Assembly: GCF_030272615.1 (NCBI RefSeq)
Contig: NC_081410.1
Span: 126,173,640-126,237,639, forward strand
Reading direction: 5' to 3'
Source of the DNA: Cryptomeria japonica
Lineage: Eukaryota; Streptophyta; Pinopsida; Cupressales; Cupressaceae
DNA: 64,000 nucleotides
Part shown: in pieces, positions 1-12,052 of the stretch
Position numbering within the stretch: the first letter of the stretch is position 1
Layout of the letters: each line of letters opens with the position of its first letter
The notes under the pieces: generated by a model
Databases searched by the model: none
What the model saw: the letters and a program-made list of their open reading frames with translations, nothing else
What the model was told of the DNA's origin: nothing
Position numbers and translations under genes: made by a program

Positions 1-1595
1 TTCCACTTATGCAGTGGGTAGGCAACACTCAAGAGATGGTTAGTAGTACTACTATTTAACCTTACAATATAGAATGAGAGGATTATGAATGATGTTCCAA
101 TACAGATTACAATGATAATCAGCTATCAAAAGCACACTACATAAAACACTACTTGCTATTCTGAATCTGAAAATTGATCACACAGAACCAGCCACACCCA
201 ACAACACCAAAAAACTCTAAACTCACTCAAATCCACATGGAATCACACCAAATCAAAAACAAATAAGATATATGGCCAAGGCGAACACTTAGAACCTCAA
301 ACCTGCAATCTTCCAAGTCTGGAGACCAAGGCACGCATCCCAAGGCAGCAAGGAAAAGAAGTCCCAGCAGTAAATTTTGACTAGCAAAGAAAAATTCATT
401 TCAAAACAATATCACCTACCCTTTGGAGAAATTCATCGCCCAAGGTATAGTCAAAGATTGCATCGATACCCACAAAAAGTTATTCCAACAACAGGGAGCA
501 ACGAGTAGAAGATTGTTTCAGCCTATACGCCATAGCAGAAACATAATCACACCCAAGAAAACTCAAACTACAGCAGAACAGCAAAACCACACTCCAAAAC
601 ACTCACTAACAATACTGAGAATATATGAAAACAGCTACGTATTGTCTCTCAAGTATGAAACTACTACTTAGCTAGCAAGGCACACTTCAAAGCTCAGATT
701 TCAATCGCCAAACCGGCAACATAACAATGTATTTTCTCCAAGATAATCGAATGAGGAGCCAAGCACCTATATAAATATTTCCCAATCTGAAATTCAAATC
801 CAAATTACTGCCAAATTCACCCCTTCAATTTGCATTTTGTTTCCCCAAGGTGGGCCCAAGTATGGCATCCCACACATAAGTCAAAAATTGCGCCTAGAGG
901 GAAAAGACCACGATTTTGGCATGTAAATACACTTTCATAAATAAAATAATGCCTCCACATTCACTTTTGGTGCCCTTCTTCATAAAATAAATATTTCGCC
1001 TAGCAGACTTAGGAAAACAACATTATGCACGATTCTCAATAAAATTAATCAATAATAAAATAATTAAATATTCAACCTTAGGATAAGGAAATAATATTTA
1101 ATTAAATATCTTATAACTCCAATACTGATTGTCATCAAAATCAAGGACGAAATTGAGCAATGAGAACCACTAAACTGAACTGGATCAAAGCCCTGCCCAA
1201 GACTGCCAAAAATAGCAATGTTCAAACTGTCACTTACTAAAAATAGTAAGTCATGAAACACTGCTCTAAAAAACATGACCTTCGCACCCAGAGAAAGAGC
1301 TTGAAAATCTCAGTAAAACTGTACCATCCAGTCAGCCAAACCCTAACTTACTAAAAATAGTAAGTTCACACTTCACCGTAGAATCAAATGCATGTTATGC
1401 CACCCTGAAGTTCATGAAAAACCCAGAAGGAAACCATATACAGAACTGAAGAATTCCCTCCTGACAAACCCTAAAAAGCTTGTGTAGAACTCCACAAAAG
1501 TAGGAAACCCTAATTCTCCTTTCCAAATAGCCTATGGGTCTCCGAAATAGGCCACTGGATCACTGAATGAGCATCACTGAGAAGGGAACATTACA
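1..1595 (-). mobile_element. Partial gypsy-type LTR of the M family, cut by the window edge
   Basis: This stretch matches the LTR of element M (about 13200-14654) in order and orientation. Shared blocks include the run around ggttagtagtactacta, the actaaaaatagtaag motifs and the closing gaagggaacattaca. Read on the minus strand it starts TGTAATGTTCCC, close to the tip of M's LTR. Its other end lies outside the window, so I cannot say whether it is a solo LTR or part of a longer element. The sequence just beyond 1595 is not a polypurine tract followed by pol, which favours a solo LTR. Small open frames inside it are not shared with the M copy and I do not regard them as genes. Confidence 0.75.
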
Positions 1596-2409
1596 AGGAT
1601 TCATTCATTCATTGTAACGATAAACTTTGTTCATCAATAGACAATTCTCAAGTTAAGCAAATTATTCTTGCTTGATCTCTATTTGTGACAAGTGTTGTGC
1701 TTGTAGATAATTCATGGTCTTGTGGGGTTGAACAAATAACTCCAACAAGAATCATGTCACAAATCAAAAAAAGTTTGAGGCTGCACAAACATGAACCTTG
1801 GTCAATTCCGCAAAGTTTTTTAGCCATTACCCAATTCGTGGATGAAATGGCCAATTCGGCAACTTACTATTTCTACAGACTTTGAGTAGATTCATCTTCA
1901 CTATCTATATCTATGACTCTAGTGCCCTCAAGCCATGTATTTGTTCCTATAAACTCCATAACTGGAATTTAAAATTTAGCACAAATTTCAGAATTATAGT
2001 GTCATAAATTGTATCCTCATACGATTTCATGCTCACTTGGGCCTCACTTTAGTGTTTTTGCCTTCTATGCCCTGATAATGCCTAATTTTGCTCAGACCAA
2101 TGCAAGATCTAAAGTCTCTACTCTCTGCTATTGCTTCCTGACCTTTGCCTTGTCTAAAAGGACTAGACTAGGGCACTAGGTACCATAGTCTAGGCCAAAA
2201 GGGCCCAAATTTGAATCCTCCAATGGTCTGAAAAAGTTTAGCAAGAAATAATATCCAATATTGACCTTCTTAGTAATTTTGAATATGTTTTGTTAGGTTA
2301 GATATAAAAGCAAGTCTTATCCCCTCATTTGAAACATCTCTCCACAAGTTTCCATTTCAATTCCAATTGAGTAAACAATCAAGCATCATTAAGGCAATGA
2401 AGGAGAGGT
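1596..2409. other. Unassigned spacer
   Basis: About 0.8 kb between two LTRs. I recognise no coding region, repeat array or terminal motif. Overlapping open frames of 60-70 codons occur on both strands near 1650-1885, which is usual for chance frames. It may be old element sequence, or a piece of the locus that predates the retrotransposon cluster. Confidence 0.4.
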
Positions 2410-3395
2410 TGTAATGTCCCCATTCTTTTGAACAAGCCATTGAGAGTCAAATTCTAGCCACTCTCATCCCCTAGGCTAGAATTAATCAATTAATAAAGGG
2501 ATAAATAAATAATTAATGACATACCCCAAAAAGCTAATATCTAGTGAATAATTATTCTAATTATTCAATATAACTTAAAATGGGGCCATTTCATATTAAA
2601 ACATTGTTTCTCTTAGGCATATCTTCTTGGGGGTCAATTAATATGCAATGAAATAAAAACTATTTCCCTAAGTCACCAAGAAATCTCTAGATGCATCGAT
2701 GGCTTTTTTTGAAGATGGCTGAACTTATAAAGGGGAGTTTGAAGGCTGAAGGATTATCTATCTATCATTTCATATTCTTGTTGCTATGTTTGATCGAATT
2801 CAGATTTCAAGATGAAACCCTTAGAATTACCAAGCTTGGACGAAACCCCAAGCTCTCCCTTTGTTTTCCTTGAAGCTGTGACTTTTTCCAGCTGGGACGT
2901 GGCAAGTTTAGGACAAATTTTCCTCCATTCATGGTCACAGAAGGTCCGATCAGTTCCAGAACTCACAACGCCCAGCAATAGCAGAATTTCTCAATGGGGC
3001 GGCAATTTGTAATAAGAAACAAGAATCGCAGTTTTATTGAGGATTGTGGTTGAAAGAAAAGTAAGAAATTAAGGTGTCGATTTTACACAGAAGTCTGATT
3101 AATATGAAGAGAGCAGTTATTGGACAGTTGATCAGCTATTGATCTAATCTAAATGCATGTTTTAATTCGGGTATGTGAAGGACCCCTTTGTTCATTGGAA
3201 TTAATCTCTATAATATAAATAAGATTGTCTGAATCTAAAAAGATATATCATCATAAATATTTCTGAGTTTAATAATTCCTGCATGCCATAAATAGATTGA
3301 TTTCTGGAATAAATTTTAAATGCATGTTCAATCTTATAAATAAACTGGATAAGGAAAGACCAAATTTGATAAGAGAATAGAGTTAGAATATTTCA
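2410..3395 (+). mobile_element. 5' LTR of chromovirus C1
   Basis: The LTR begins TGTAATGTCCCC and ends TTTCA, and is followed after one base by a primer-binding site at 3397-3409 (tggtatcagagcc). Length is about 986 bp. The gag region of C1 starts about 100 bp further on. The left flank is gaggt. The matching right flank would lie beyond C1's distal LTR, but the LTR that follows C1 pol at 51940 belongs to a different LTR family, so the target duplication cannot be confirmed. Confidence 0.75.
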
Positions 3396-3396
3396 A

Positions 3397-3409
3397 TGGT
3401 ATCAGAGCC
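3397..3409 (+). promoter_or_regulatory. Primer-binding site of C1
   Basis: The sequence tggtatcagagcc is complementary to the 3' end of plant initiator methionine tRNA, the usual primer for Ty3/gypsy and Ty1/copia reverse transcription in plants. It sits one base after the LTR end. Confidence 0.85.
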
Positions 3410-3497
3410 ACCTTTCCTGCCAGACTGTGTGGGGAAATTACATGCATGTCAGTATCCGAAGGAAATTTGTGGTTGCATGTCAAAATAAAGAAATTAT

Positions 3498-4835
3498 ATG
3501 CATAGATACAACCCAAGGGGTAAGTCCGAGCATCAGGAAGAATCTGAAATTAGGCTAGTTGAAGGTAAAATGGGTGAAAGAAGAGATAGATCTCCACCTA
3601 GAGATTTAAACAATCAAATGGATGAGTTTCAGACAGCCTTTGCTCAGCAACAGCAACAGATGATGCAACAATTCCAGGATCGAATGATCATTGCTATGGG
3701 TCAGTTGGGGATGGATTGTTCAAGGTCCAGAAGGTCAAGGAGTGTACCCAGCTGGGGCAATATTGGGCATGAAAACCATGACAGAGCAGGGTCTAATGCT
3801 GTTAGAACAGCGACTACACGATCTGACAGACCCCTTCGTCCTACTTTCTTGCCTAGACAAACTGAAGAAGAAACCATTCCAGAGCAAGCGGAGGAAGAAA
3901 CCCATATAACAGTTGATGTGATGGCTACATATGTTGATTACATGACACTTCCGGAACAAGTTAGGGGGTTAATGAACTTGAACCAATTCATGGACCAGCG
4001 GAAAGAAAAGGCTAGATACCGTATGAACAGGCAAGATGGGAGGCCTAGAGGACAGGGAAGACATGAGGCTCAACCGGCGGAATATAAGGATGCACTAAAT
4101 AAAATCCCTTTACCCACTTTTGATGGCAGTGGATAGGTGAGTGTCAGATCGTGGGTACACAAACTTGACACCTTCCTATCACTCAAACCGATGGAAGAAG
4201 ATAAGGCCATTCAATTTGCCACAATGCATTTAGGAGTAGCGTATGACTGGTGGTATCATTGGCTAGTCTCTCAGGATCATGCACTAATTCATTCTTATGA
4301 GGAATACATCAATAAATTGATTGCCCAGTTTGACAGGAAAGATGTGGAGGTTTATTATGGGGAGTTGGCACAGCTTAAGCAAATTGGTCATGTAGAGGCA
4401 TATATCAATGAATTTCAGAAAATTGCAGTTATGGTTCCTGATATGTCTGAGAGGCGTGTGACAATGCTATTTGTTAAAGGCCTGAGTGACAGATTGCGAG
4501 GTTTGGTGAAGGCTCATAATCCTAGCACATTACACGATGCCATTGGTCTACAATTGGATTTAGAGACCACACCTCCCTTCCAACCGCAGAAGAAGTTCTT
4601 TAGTGGTTCTCAATCAAAGCAAAAAGGTTTCAAACAACAAAAGAACTTCCCGCCAAAATCAGATCAGGAGTCTAGGAATGAACTTCGCAGGAAGAAGTTA
4701 TGCTTTAACTGCAAAGAACCATGGGAGCCTAGCCATCGTTGCCTTGATAAAGGCAAGGTGCATCTAATTGAGGTGATTTTTGAGGATGAAGAACGGGAAG
4801 AACAGGAACATAGCACTGATGAGGGTTCTACTTAG
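3498..4835 (+). pseudogene. C1 gag region
   Basis: This region encodes the capsid-nucleocapsid part of a chromovirus. The first part is rich in glutamine and arginine. The central part carries the capsid-like signature seen in P, M and E (a WVHKLDTFLSLKPM stretch, then YDWWYHWL, then VEAYINEFQ). It ends with the variant zinc knuckle CFNCKEPWEPSHRC, which has the Cys-X2-Cys start and the late His-X-Cys typical of this gypsy group. The region is broken. Confidence 0.85.
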
Positions 4836-4899
4836 GGAGATCAGCCACAGATAGAGTTGTAGGACTCAGCGGCTAAGGAAACTACACGCATTGCTACTT

Positions 4900-5322
4900 T
4901 ATCTGGGTTCCTTGTAGCTGGCCTTTCAAGTTGAAGGGTGTACTTAAGGGACAAAGGATGGTATGTTTGGTTGATAGTGGAGCCACACATAACTTCATTG
5001 ACGAAGGATTAGTAATGAGGCGTGGACTTTAGAATGAATAGTTTCTGGGATTGAGTGTCATAATGGCTAATGGATTTCCACTGACTTGCACTAAGGTCAT
5101 TCCCCAACTCAGTATACAAATTGGTGACTACACTTTGACAAGGAATTTTTATGTGCTTAATCTCAGTAATATAGATGTTGTGTTGGGATTGGAGTGGTTG
5201 GAGTCACTTGAACGCTATGTCCAAGACTTCAAACAAATGCAACTGGAGTTTATGGTAAATGGGAAAAAGATAATACTTAAGGCCATGGCAGATGGTGGAC
5301 CTCGGGTGGTGTCAACTAGAAC
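4900..5322 (+). pseudogene. C1 protease region
   Basis: The retropepsin-like active-site motif ([11 protein letters not shown]) is visible near 4970-5005, followed by the conserved stretch around VVLGLEWLESL. It is interrupted at 5322 by the hAT element, and the frame after the motif resumes past 9139. The family role is cleavage of the Gag-Pol polyprotein. This copy is broken. Confidence 0.8.
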
Positions 5323-5667
5323 CAAAGAAACGGGACTTGGACTCGGCAAGGCCGACTCGGACTCGGACTCGGGACTCGGCGTCAGACTCGGCTCCAGACT
5401 CAACTGGACTCGGGATAGTGAAAAACTCAAGAAATTTAGAGATTTTTAAATATTTAAAACTTGTTTCAGACACCCTTTATTGAATACACCTTAAAGACAC
5501 AATAACATCATCAAACTCGGCTCATTTGATTACATACACAAGTATACATCAATCACATAAGCATAAACGCAAATTGTAGCTGAAGAAAATAACAAACATA
5601 GATATATAAATATTGTCAAATGTATACAATATAACAAAACTCATGGAATAAAAAATCCATGTCATCA

Positions 5668-8121
5668 TGTAATGTCCCCTTCTTAGGTAACTTAGTATTA
5701 CGGGTCAATTACTTGAATTCCTTATACTTAATATGAATTTTAATATTTGATCTTCCTCTGAACTTATAAAATTGATAATATAAAGACTTACATATTTTAA
5801 ATGACACCTATTATGCCTCTCGCGGTCTCTAATTTATACAATTAATACCTGCTGAGTGAACAATATATCTAATAAGTTTCACTTTCACCTATATTGATAA
5901 GGGACATCGATTGAATGACAAGATAGTATTGTGCTTGATATGATCTGGTGAACTATGCCAACTGATGAAATTCCAATCTGTGATAAGAGGTAGAGTTATA
6001 TGTGCTCTTTTGATATGTCTGCGTGGTTTTGCAACGATCCCCCTTGACCTTGCTGCTATATCTGGCCACGGATAATAATATGCAATTTATAGACTCTAGT
6101 ATCGCTCTATGGTGCTACATTGTGGCTCCTAATGTAGACTCATATGCTTGCAGCTTAAGATGGTGTAGTCTCTAAATTATGACTGTGTTCCTTATGCCAC
6201 TGAAATGCTAGAGGCAACTACTCTTAGAAGATCGAACCCAAAATGGACAAGGAATAAAAGATAGATTGGATTTCCCAAGATGTTATTGCTGATATGTATC
6301 GTTGGCCAATACAGTTTTGGAACTATTGACTTTATGATTGATGAATATTCTCCTTACGCCATAGCAAATGTCACACCTAATAATAGAGATTGCAAAGATT
6401 ATCGTTGTGTCATATATGTTACTTATTACTTATGCGAACTAGTACTTCTGTCCAATAATGGATTACGTTTATTTAGGTATGTGCAATATATATAATTATA
6501 GTCTCCCTTTCCCATTGTATCACCAAGAACGAGGATGTTACTACTTGGAACTTAAGAGCAGTTCTGATCTGATCTAATTGATCCTTATGTTCAAACGATC
6601 TACCCATCGTCAATTTCCTTTCCGTAGGTCTGCATAGTATATCCCTCCCTAACAGCACCACACCCTTCCTTAGGGAATGAATCAGAATTGGTTAAGAACT
6701 CGGGTCTATAAATATACATGTATAATAAACATATATTTACTATTACTCCATATAATGGATAATTATATTTATTTATCATTCATCTTATTTGTATTACCTA
6801 AATTAGCAAATTATACTTATGAACCTTAATGCATACCACAATTGTGTTCAGAAATGGACTGCTGCATAAAATGCCAAATGCCAATGTTAATGCAGACTTT
6901 CCTTAATAATTTCTGATTCCAGATTGGTCCTTGATCAATTTGCTCTTCCAGCTCTAAATTGATGCCTTCCAGAATGAGATTGATTGCCTTCTTGTATTTG
7001 CAAAGGATTGCACCTCTTCATGTTTGATGAGACACAACTCCTACTAATCGTTCTTCTTCTTAACAAGTCGGGTTTATACATAAATGATATTGATTAGCAT
7101 AACTGTTGTCTTTATGACCAGCCACTGTCATCAGCGATGCTTAACATCAATCTTGTAACAATTATTGATTGTATTACTGGTGTAATTGCCGCCACTCATC
7201 ATAATCGATATTCTTGATTATTGATTAATAGTTGTAATTTCTACAGGATGCTGTCTTCCATGATTAAGATCAATGTTTGGCATTAATAGCTTTTTGTCCA
7301 ATATTTGTCGAGATGTTTGAATGATCTTATTGAGAGTATGTCTTGCTTGGATGACTTAATCGACCTACTTGTAATCATATTCGGTTTGTATATTACATCA
7401 TCCTTGGTAAATAGAATCTCTATCCATCATCAATATTGTTCACAATTGATATTAATATAATCGTTGTTCATTAAAAATATCATCGTTTCCCTTCACTGTA
7501 TATGCCTTGATCGATCACCGATGTGTATCATATAATGCTTGATGTCTCAGACATATTACATCTTCATGGGCTATCAATACTTGATTATCGGTCTTCTCTA
7601 GTTCTGGTCAATACTTAACATGATACCGAGTTATGGCAGAACAGACACTGGCAATGTTGTCGTTGAATAATATACTGTAGGCTGATTGTTAATAAATAAT
7701 ATAATTAATTTATAATAATATTATGTTAAGTTAAGATTATTAATAAATATGTTAATTTAAGATTATTAATAAATTTTGTTTTATGTAAGTAATAGATAAT
7801 CGTAAATAACAAATTAATAAATAATAATATTAATATTATTTTTATATCAATGAATGATTAATATTACTATTAATATTATTAATATCAATTATTAATTATA
7901 TAATAAATGATAATTTATTATTATGATGAAGAATCACAAAATCTATTATTAATTACATCACCAGGATGTGGGTTTATGACAACCCTCTCACTTTAGAGGA
8001 AAATCGTGAAGTCTCATAAATGAGACGATTTTCCAATCTTATTCAATGTTAATTAATAAATGTTTTAATTATCGTATTTAGCTAATCACAATAATCCAAT
8101 GTCCAAAGAGGGGTTATGACA
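5668..8121 (+). mobile_element. Solo LTR inside hAT-1
   Basis: The segment begins TGTAATGTCCCCTTC and ends TTATGACA, and is flanked by the 5-bp duplication CATCA (5663-5667 and 8122-8126). There is no gag, pol, primer-binding site or polypurine tract inside, so it is a solo LTR of about 2.45 kb, left by recombination between the two LTRs of a gypsy-type element. It contains a very AT-rich stretch at about 7680-7960. Short open frames inside it are not supported as genes. Confidence 0.85.
7680..7960. repeat. AT-rich TAATAAAT low-complexity stretch
   Basis: About 280 bp made almost only of A and T, with many repeats of the type taataaat and attaatatt. It lies inside the solo LTR. It is probably simple-sequence expansion. 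Confidence 0.7.
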
Positions 8122-8181
8122 CATCATATGATCATCATCAAATGTTTCATACAAATAGCAAAGGTAAATACAACTACAAGT

Positions 8182-8475
8182 CTATGGCTCAGAGGAGCTT
8201 GCACCCTCCGGCCTCGGCCCCCTGCGAAGGCGTCTAAGGTAGGTCCTGGATGATCCGACTGCCATAGCCGCTCCCAGTGACACCATGCCATGCTCACCAA
8301 CATCAGGAACATCCGTGTCACTATCTGCCTCTGAATCTCCTGTCTGTGCTCGTGCTCTCCGCTCCTCCTCTGCCATGGCTACAATCTCAGCCTCTATATC
8401 TACCTGGTCGATCCAATCAGTGTCAGACTCGGAGGTTAAATTTTCTCTACTTCTATCGATGCAGTTTCCCCCCAT
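8182..8475 (-). pseudogene. Possible C-terminal exon of a hAT transposase
   Basis: A minus-strand frame with an acidic tail (around WIDQVDIEAEIVAMAEEE, then a serine/aspartate-rich stretch, then a basic RRLRRG run) ends at 8182. Acidic tails after the dimerisation domain are common in plant hAT transposases, and the position within the element fits. I do not see the dimerisation domain, the BED zinc finger or the catalytic region, so the assignment rests on context. The apparent start is probably intronic or leader sequence, since the same sequence upstream of it occurs in hAT-2 without the coding part. Confidence 0.4.
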
Positions 8476-8734
8476 ATTTTTCGACGGGGGTTTGGGGGCA
8501 GCGCCCCCAAGGTGGGGTCAAGGGGTCTTGCTTGGTGAGTGAGTATCATTCTTGAAGGTCCGAGCTAGGTCAAGTTAGTGAGTGATAAAGTCTAGAATGT
8601 CATCCTGATCTTCAAATGCCCTGAAATTTGACTAAGTCTAGAATGTCCTGATCCTGAAATTTGACTAAGTCTAGAAAACTGAAGAATCCTCCAAAAACTA
8701 GATTTTGCAATATAACTCCTGGAGGCCCGAAACC

Positions 8735-8845
8735 ACTCTCAAACATCCTGACAGGATATATGGAATATAACTTAAAGTATAAGAAAGAAGAAAGATATAA
8801 GGAAATGTCACTTATACTTAAATGTTATATTCCATAAAATGATCC
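8735..8845. repeat. Imperfect palindrome inside hAT-1
   Basis: The arms tggaatataacttaaagtat and atacttaaatgttatattcca face each other around a purine-rich centre, so the strand can fold into a long stem. The same inverted repeat occurs in hAT-2 at about 52340-52410, with the arms in the same relative positions. It is a feature of the transposon family and was not acquired after insertion. Confidence 0.75.
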
Positions 8846-8939
8846 TAACGGAGAGACCAAAATGTCAAATTTCGCTCCTAACCCTTCCAAAAAAAATTAT
8901 TACTTTTAAAAAAAACTTTTTAAAATGTTTTTTTTTTGT

Positions 8940-9138
8940 CATTTTACTAACCCAGCCAGTAGCCGAGTCTAGGGCTCAGGACTCGCCGAGTTTGGCGATT
9001 TTGAGCCAAACTCGCCAACTCGGCGAGTCTGGCGAGTTTACTCGTTGGGCTCGGACGAGCCCGAGTCCGAGTCCCTAGGACTCGCTGAGCATGACTCGTA
9101 CTCGGACTCGCCGAGTCTGGGTGAGTCCCGTTTCTCTG
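8940..9138. repeat. Subterminal CTCGGCGAGT array of hAT-1
   Basis: Many copies of ACTCG, CGAGT and the palindrome ACTCGCCGAGT are crowded within about 200 bp of the right end. A smaller set lies at 5330-5415 near the left end. Subterminal motif arrays are known transposase-binding regions in hAT elements such as Ac. That role is inferred here. Confidence 0.7.
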
Positions 9139-10587
9139 GCTAGAACGATGGAGGCCCTGTTCAGACATGGTGATGTAGATTGGGCAGCACAATGTTTTGT
9201 TTCCACTAAACCGGCCTCCAGCCGGAAACCAGAGTACCATGTGGACGTACAGACAGTGTTAGACAAGCATAGACCATTTTTTGGAGACATACCGTCTAGT
9301 CGGCCACTTGATAAAGGATTTGAACATGTGATTCAGTTGGAAGAGGGCTCAAAGCCCGTGATCGCCACACCTTATCGGCACCCACATCACATTAAGGAGG
9401 AGATTGAGAAGAAAATCAAAGAACTTCTCAATATGGGACATATAAGGCCCAGTTCGAGCCCATTTGCCTCATCAATAGTGTTGGTTAAGAAGAAAGATGG
9501 GACGATGCGTATGTGCATAGATTACATGGCATTAAATAAGAAGACTATAAAAATAGATATCCCATACCCAGGATTGATGAGTTGATCGATGAACTACACG
9601 GGGCCGTGTACTTCTCCAAAATAGATCTGCGCTCCAGTTATCATCAGATACGAGTCAGAGAAGAGGATATTCCCAAAACTACCTTTCGTTGCCATTATGG
9701 GCATTTTGAATTCCTAGTCACGCCCTTTGGACTCACAAATGCGACGGCCACATTTCAATCTTGTATGAATCATGTGTCTCAAGAGCAGTTGAGAAAATTT
9801 GTTTTGGTCTTCTTCAATGACATCCTGATTTATAGCATAACTTGGAGTGATCACTTGCATCATTTGGATATGGTGTTGGGCATCATGGAGGTTCAATCAC
9901 TTTATGCAAAAGCCTCTAAGTGTGAATTTGGGATGACAGAGATCTTATATCTGGGACATATCATTGGCGTTGATGGTGTGAAGGTGCATCAAGAAAAGAT
10001 TCAAGCAATCTTAGAATGGCCACCACTTAAAAGCATATATGAGTTGAGAGGCTTCTTGGGGTTGTGTTCATATTACAGGAGGTTTGTGTGTGGATTTTCA
10101 CAGTTAGCCTCTCCATTAACGGACTTAACTAAGAATGGTGCATTCTTATGGTCAGAAGGTGCACAGTTAGCTTTTGATAAGCTTAAAAATGCTACGAGTT
10201 CATGTCCAGTGTTGGCATTACCAGATTTCACGCAACCATTTGTATTGGAGTGTGATGCATTGGGACAAGGAATTGGTGTAGTGTTAATGCAGAACAGGCA
10301 TTCGATCGCATATGAGAGCAGAAAGTTGCGGGACACTGAGAGACTCTATTCCACATATGATAAGGAGATGCTAGCAATCATGCATGCACTAGCTAAGTTC
10401 AGGCACTACTTGGTAGGGACTCGTTTCGTAGTGCGAACAGATCATAACAGTCTCAAGTATTTTCTCGAGCAGAAGGATTTGAATGAGCGGCAACAAAAAT
10501 GGGTAAGCAAGACTCAAGCTTATGATTTTGATGTCGAATACATAAAGGGGAAGAAAAATGTTGTAGTAGATGCTCTTTCTAGGAAAC
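9139..10587 (+). pseudogene. C1 reverse transcriptase and RNase H region
   Basis: This block resumes C1 after the hAT insertion. Visible motifs are the chromoviral RT entry region ([20 protein letters not shown]), a polymerase active-site stretch in the FxDD position near 9810-9840, the connection domain (LRGFLGLCSYYRRFV), and RNase H with an ECDALGQG stretch and a TDHNSLKYF motif. The block stops at 10587 where T1 is inserted. It is broken but easily recognised, and closest to E and P among the elements here. Confidence 0.85.
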
Positions 10588-11035
10588 TGTTGATGTGTTT
10601 TTTATGCACATGCTAACACAAAATAAAATACCAAGGTATCTTATCCTCTCTTGAACAAAGTTATTCGAATGCTGAAGATTTGCCCAAGGATCAATCGAAA
10701 TAACTCCAAGGTTCTTGTATGTAGGGTTTCTACGTGTGGATAAGCTCTTGTGGTATGATGTGATTATGCTAGAATCACAAGGGGACTTATGTTTGTATGC
10801 TTGAATGCTTGATTTGCTGGAACTCAAGTCCTATGTACTCACCAGGGAGAATAAAGAAATAACAAAAGGTGTAGGGTTTAGAGAATCTAATTTCAGACCT
10901 AGAATGTAAGAATATAGATGAACGACAAGGTGGAGTCCTACTAGGCTAGGTCTCACTATCAAACTGAACAATTCAACACCATCTCAGTGCAATCTTCTAA
11001 GGGAATTTTGAAGATGTTCAAATCATCATCATCAA
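10588..11035. mobile_element. T1 left LTR portion, shared with T2
   Basis: This part aligns with 62599-63045 by several blocks: the TGTTGA start, aaaataccaaggtatcttatcctctcttga, the motif ctacgtgtggataagct, ggtatgatgtgat, and gcgatcttctaagg or its close form. Beyond about 11035 the two copies stop matching, which suggests that one has lost or gained sequence. Confidence 0.7.
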
Positions 11036-11576
11036 ACGCGATCACCTATCTGACTAGAGGAACAGTGACTGAGATGCCACCTTGTCTGGTACTTGCTCTA
11101 TGATGACCTTGTTCGATCCTCCATCGTCCTTTATGTGCTTGAGGAACGATGTACCTTTCCTTGGCTCTCCTGTGTTTGATGAGACTTCTTGATTTTGCAT
11201 AATGGTGATAGGAAGTCATGGTCAAGTCACTCCTTCTCTGGTAGCTCATATCGCCTTGAAATGTTTGTATGATCCCTCCTTTGACATTTTGTAATCTCTT
11301 AATGTGATGGAATAAGGACTCTGAGGATAGTTTGCTCTATTGCTTGCAACTCCTTGAACACTTGAAGTCCTTAGAAGCAGCACTTTGAGTCTTCCTCCAT
11401 GCATTTGAGGTGTCCTTGCTGATGATGAAGCTTGAAGAGGTCGCCCTTGTCCTAGCGTAATCTTCCTCCAACTTGATTTTGTTGATCTGCAAAACAAACA
11501 AAAATGATGTTAAGCACATATGATATATTCATGGTATTTCTTTCTTCAAACATCAACAAGAAGGCACTAGGATCAA
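11036..11576. other. Unassigned part of T1
   Basis: No coding similarity, terminal motif or repeat that I recognise. Open frames of 60-80 codons on the minus strand overlap each other in different frames and look like chance. A caaca at 11554-11558 could mark the inner end of T1's LTR, but no primer-binding site follows. Confidence 0.35.
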
Positions 11577-12052
11577 TTTCGTTCTGGACCCTTTAGAAAG
11601 ACAAGACCTATAATGAAAATTCACTTTGGATCCTTTGGAAGGACAAGACCTATAATAAAAATTCGCTCTGGACCCTTTGGAAGGATAGGACCTATAATAA
11701 AAATTCGCTCTGGACCCTTTGAAAGGACAATACCTATAATGAAAATTCGCTCTGGAACCTTTGGAAGGATAGGACCTATAATGAAAATTCGCTCTGGACC
11801 CTTGGAAGGATGGGACCTATAATGAAAATTCACTCTGGACCCTTTGGAAGGATAGGACCTATAATGAAAATTCGCTCTAGACACTTTGGAAGGACAGGAC
11901 CTATAATGCAAACTCGCTCTGGACCCCTTGGAAGGACAGGACATATAATGAAAATTTGCTCTGGACCCTTTGGAAGGACAAAACCTATAATGAAATTCAC
12001 TCTGGATCCTTTGGAAGGACAGGACTTATAATGAAAATTCGCTCTGGATCCT
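11577..12052. repeat. 42-bp minisatellite in T1
   Basis: About eleven head-to-tail copies of a unit of about 42 bp, with core tggaccctttggaaggac followed by cctataatgaaaattcgctc. Because 42 is divisible by three, long open frames run through it on both strands (a 14-residue repeat such as GPFGRTGPIMKIRS on the plus strand). This is a by-product of the period and not evidence of a protein. Neighbouring copies differ at a few positions. Confidence 0.9.

Larger units (their letters stand above)
5323..9138 (-). mobile_element. hAT-1: non-autonomous hAT DNA transposon
   Basis: The ends form a 15-bp terminal inverted repeat with one mismatch: CAAAGAAACGGGACT at the left and CAGAGAAACGGGACT read from the right. 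CAGAG fits the hAT end pattern. The flanks are 8-bp near-perfect duplications, ACTAGAAC (5315-5322) and GCTAGAAC (9139-9146). Both ends are packed with ACTCG/CGAGT motifs. Without its nested solo LTR the element is about 1.36 kb. It keeps only a possible last coding exon of the transposase (8182-8475), so it looks like an internal-deletion derivative. The small hAT at 52142-53096 is a relative and shares more than 300 bp of internal sequence with it. Confidence 0.85.

Noticed and set aside
423-671. 82-codon open frame in the partial LTR at the window start
   Set aside because: The homologous LTR of M has no matching frame, and composition is that of LTR DNA.
1648-1885. Overlapping open frames on both strands in the unassigned spacer
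   Set aside because: They are near-mirror frames under 70 codons with no domain and no supporting context.
8277-8555. Plus-strand open frames over the hAT-1 coding tail
   Set aside because: They are shadows of the minus-strand frame, which has the more protein-like acidic tail and fits the element's orientation.
11613-12031. Repeat proteins on both strands of the 42-bp minisatellite
   Set aside because: The period is a multiple of three, so open frames follow automatically; both strands are open and no start or stop context is conserved.
11577-12052. CRISPR-like array
   Set aside because: Units are contiguous with no unique spacers, and the setting is a plant retroelement.
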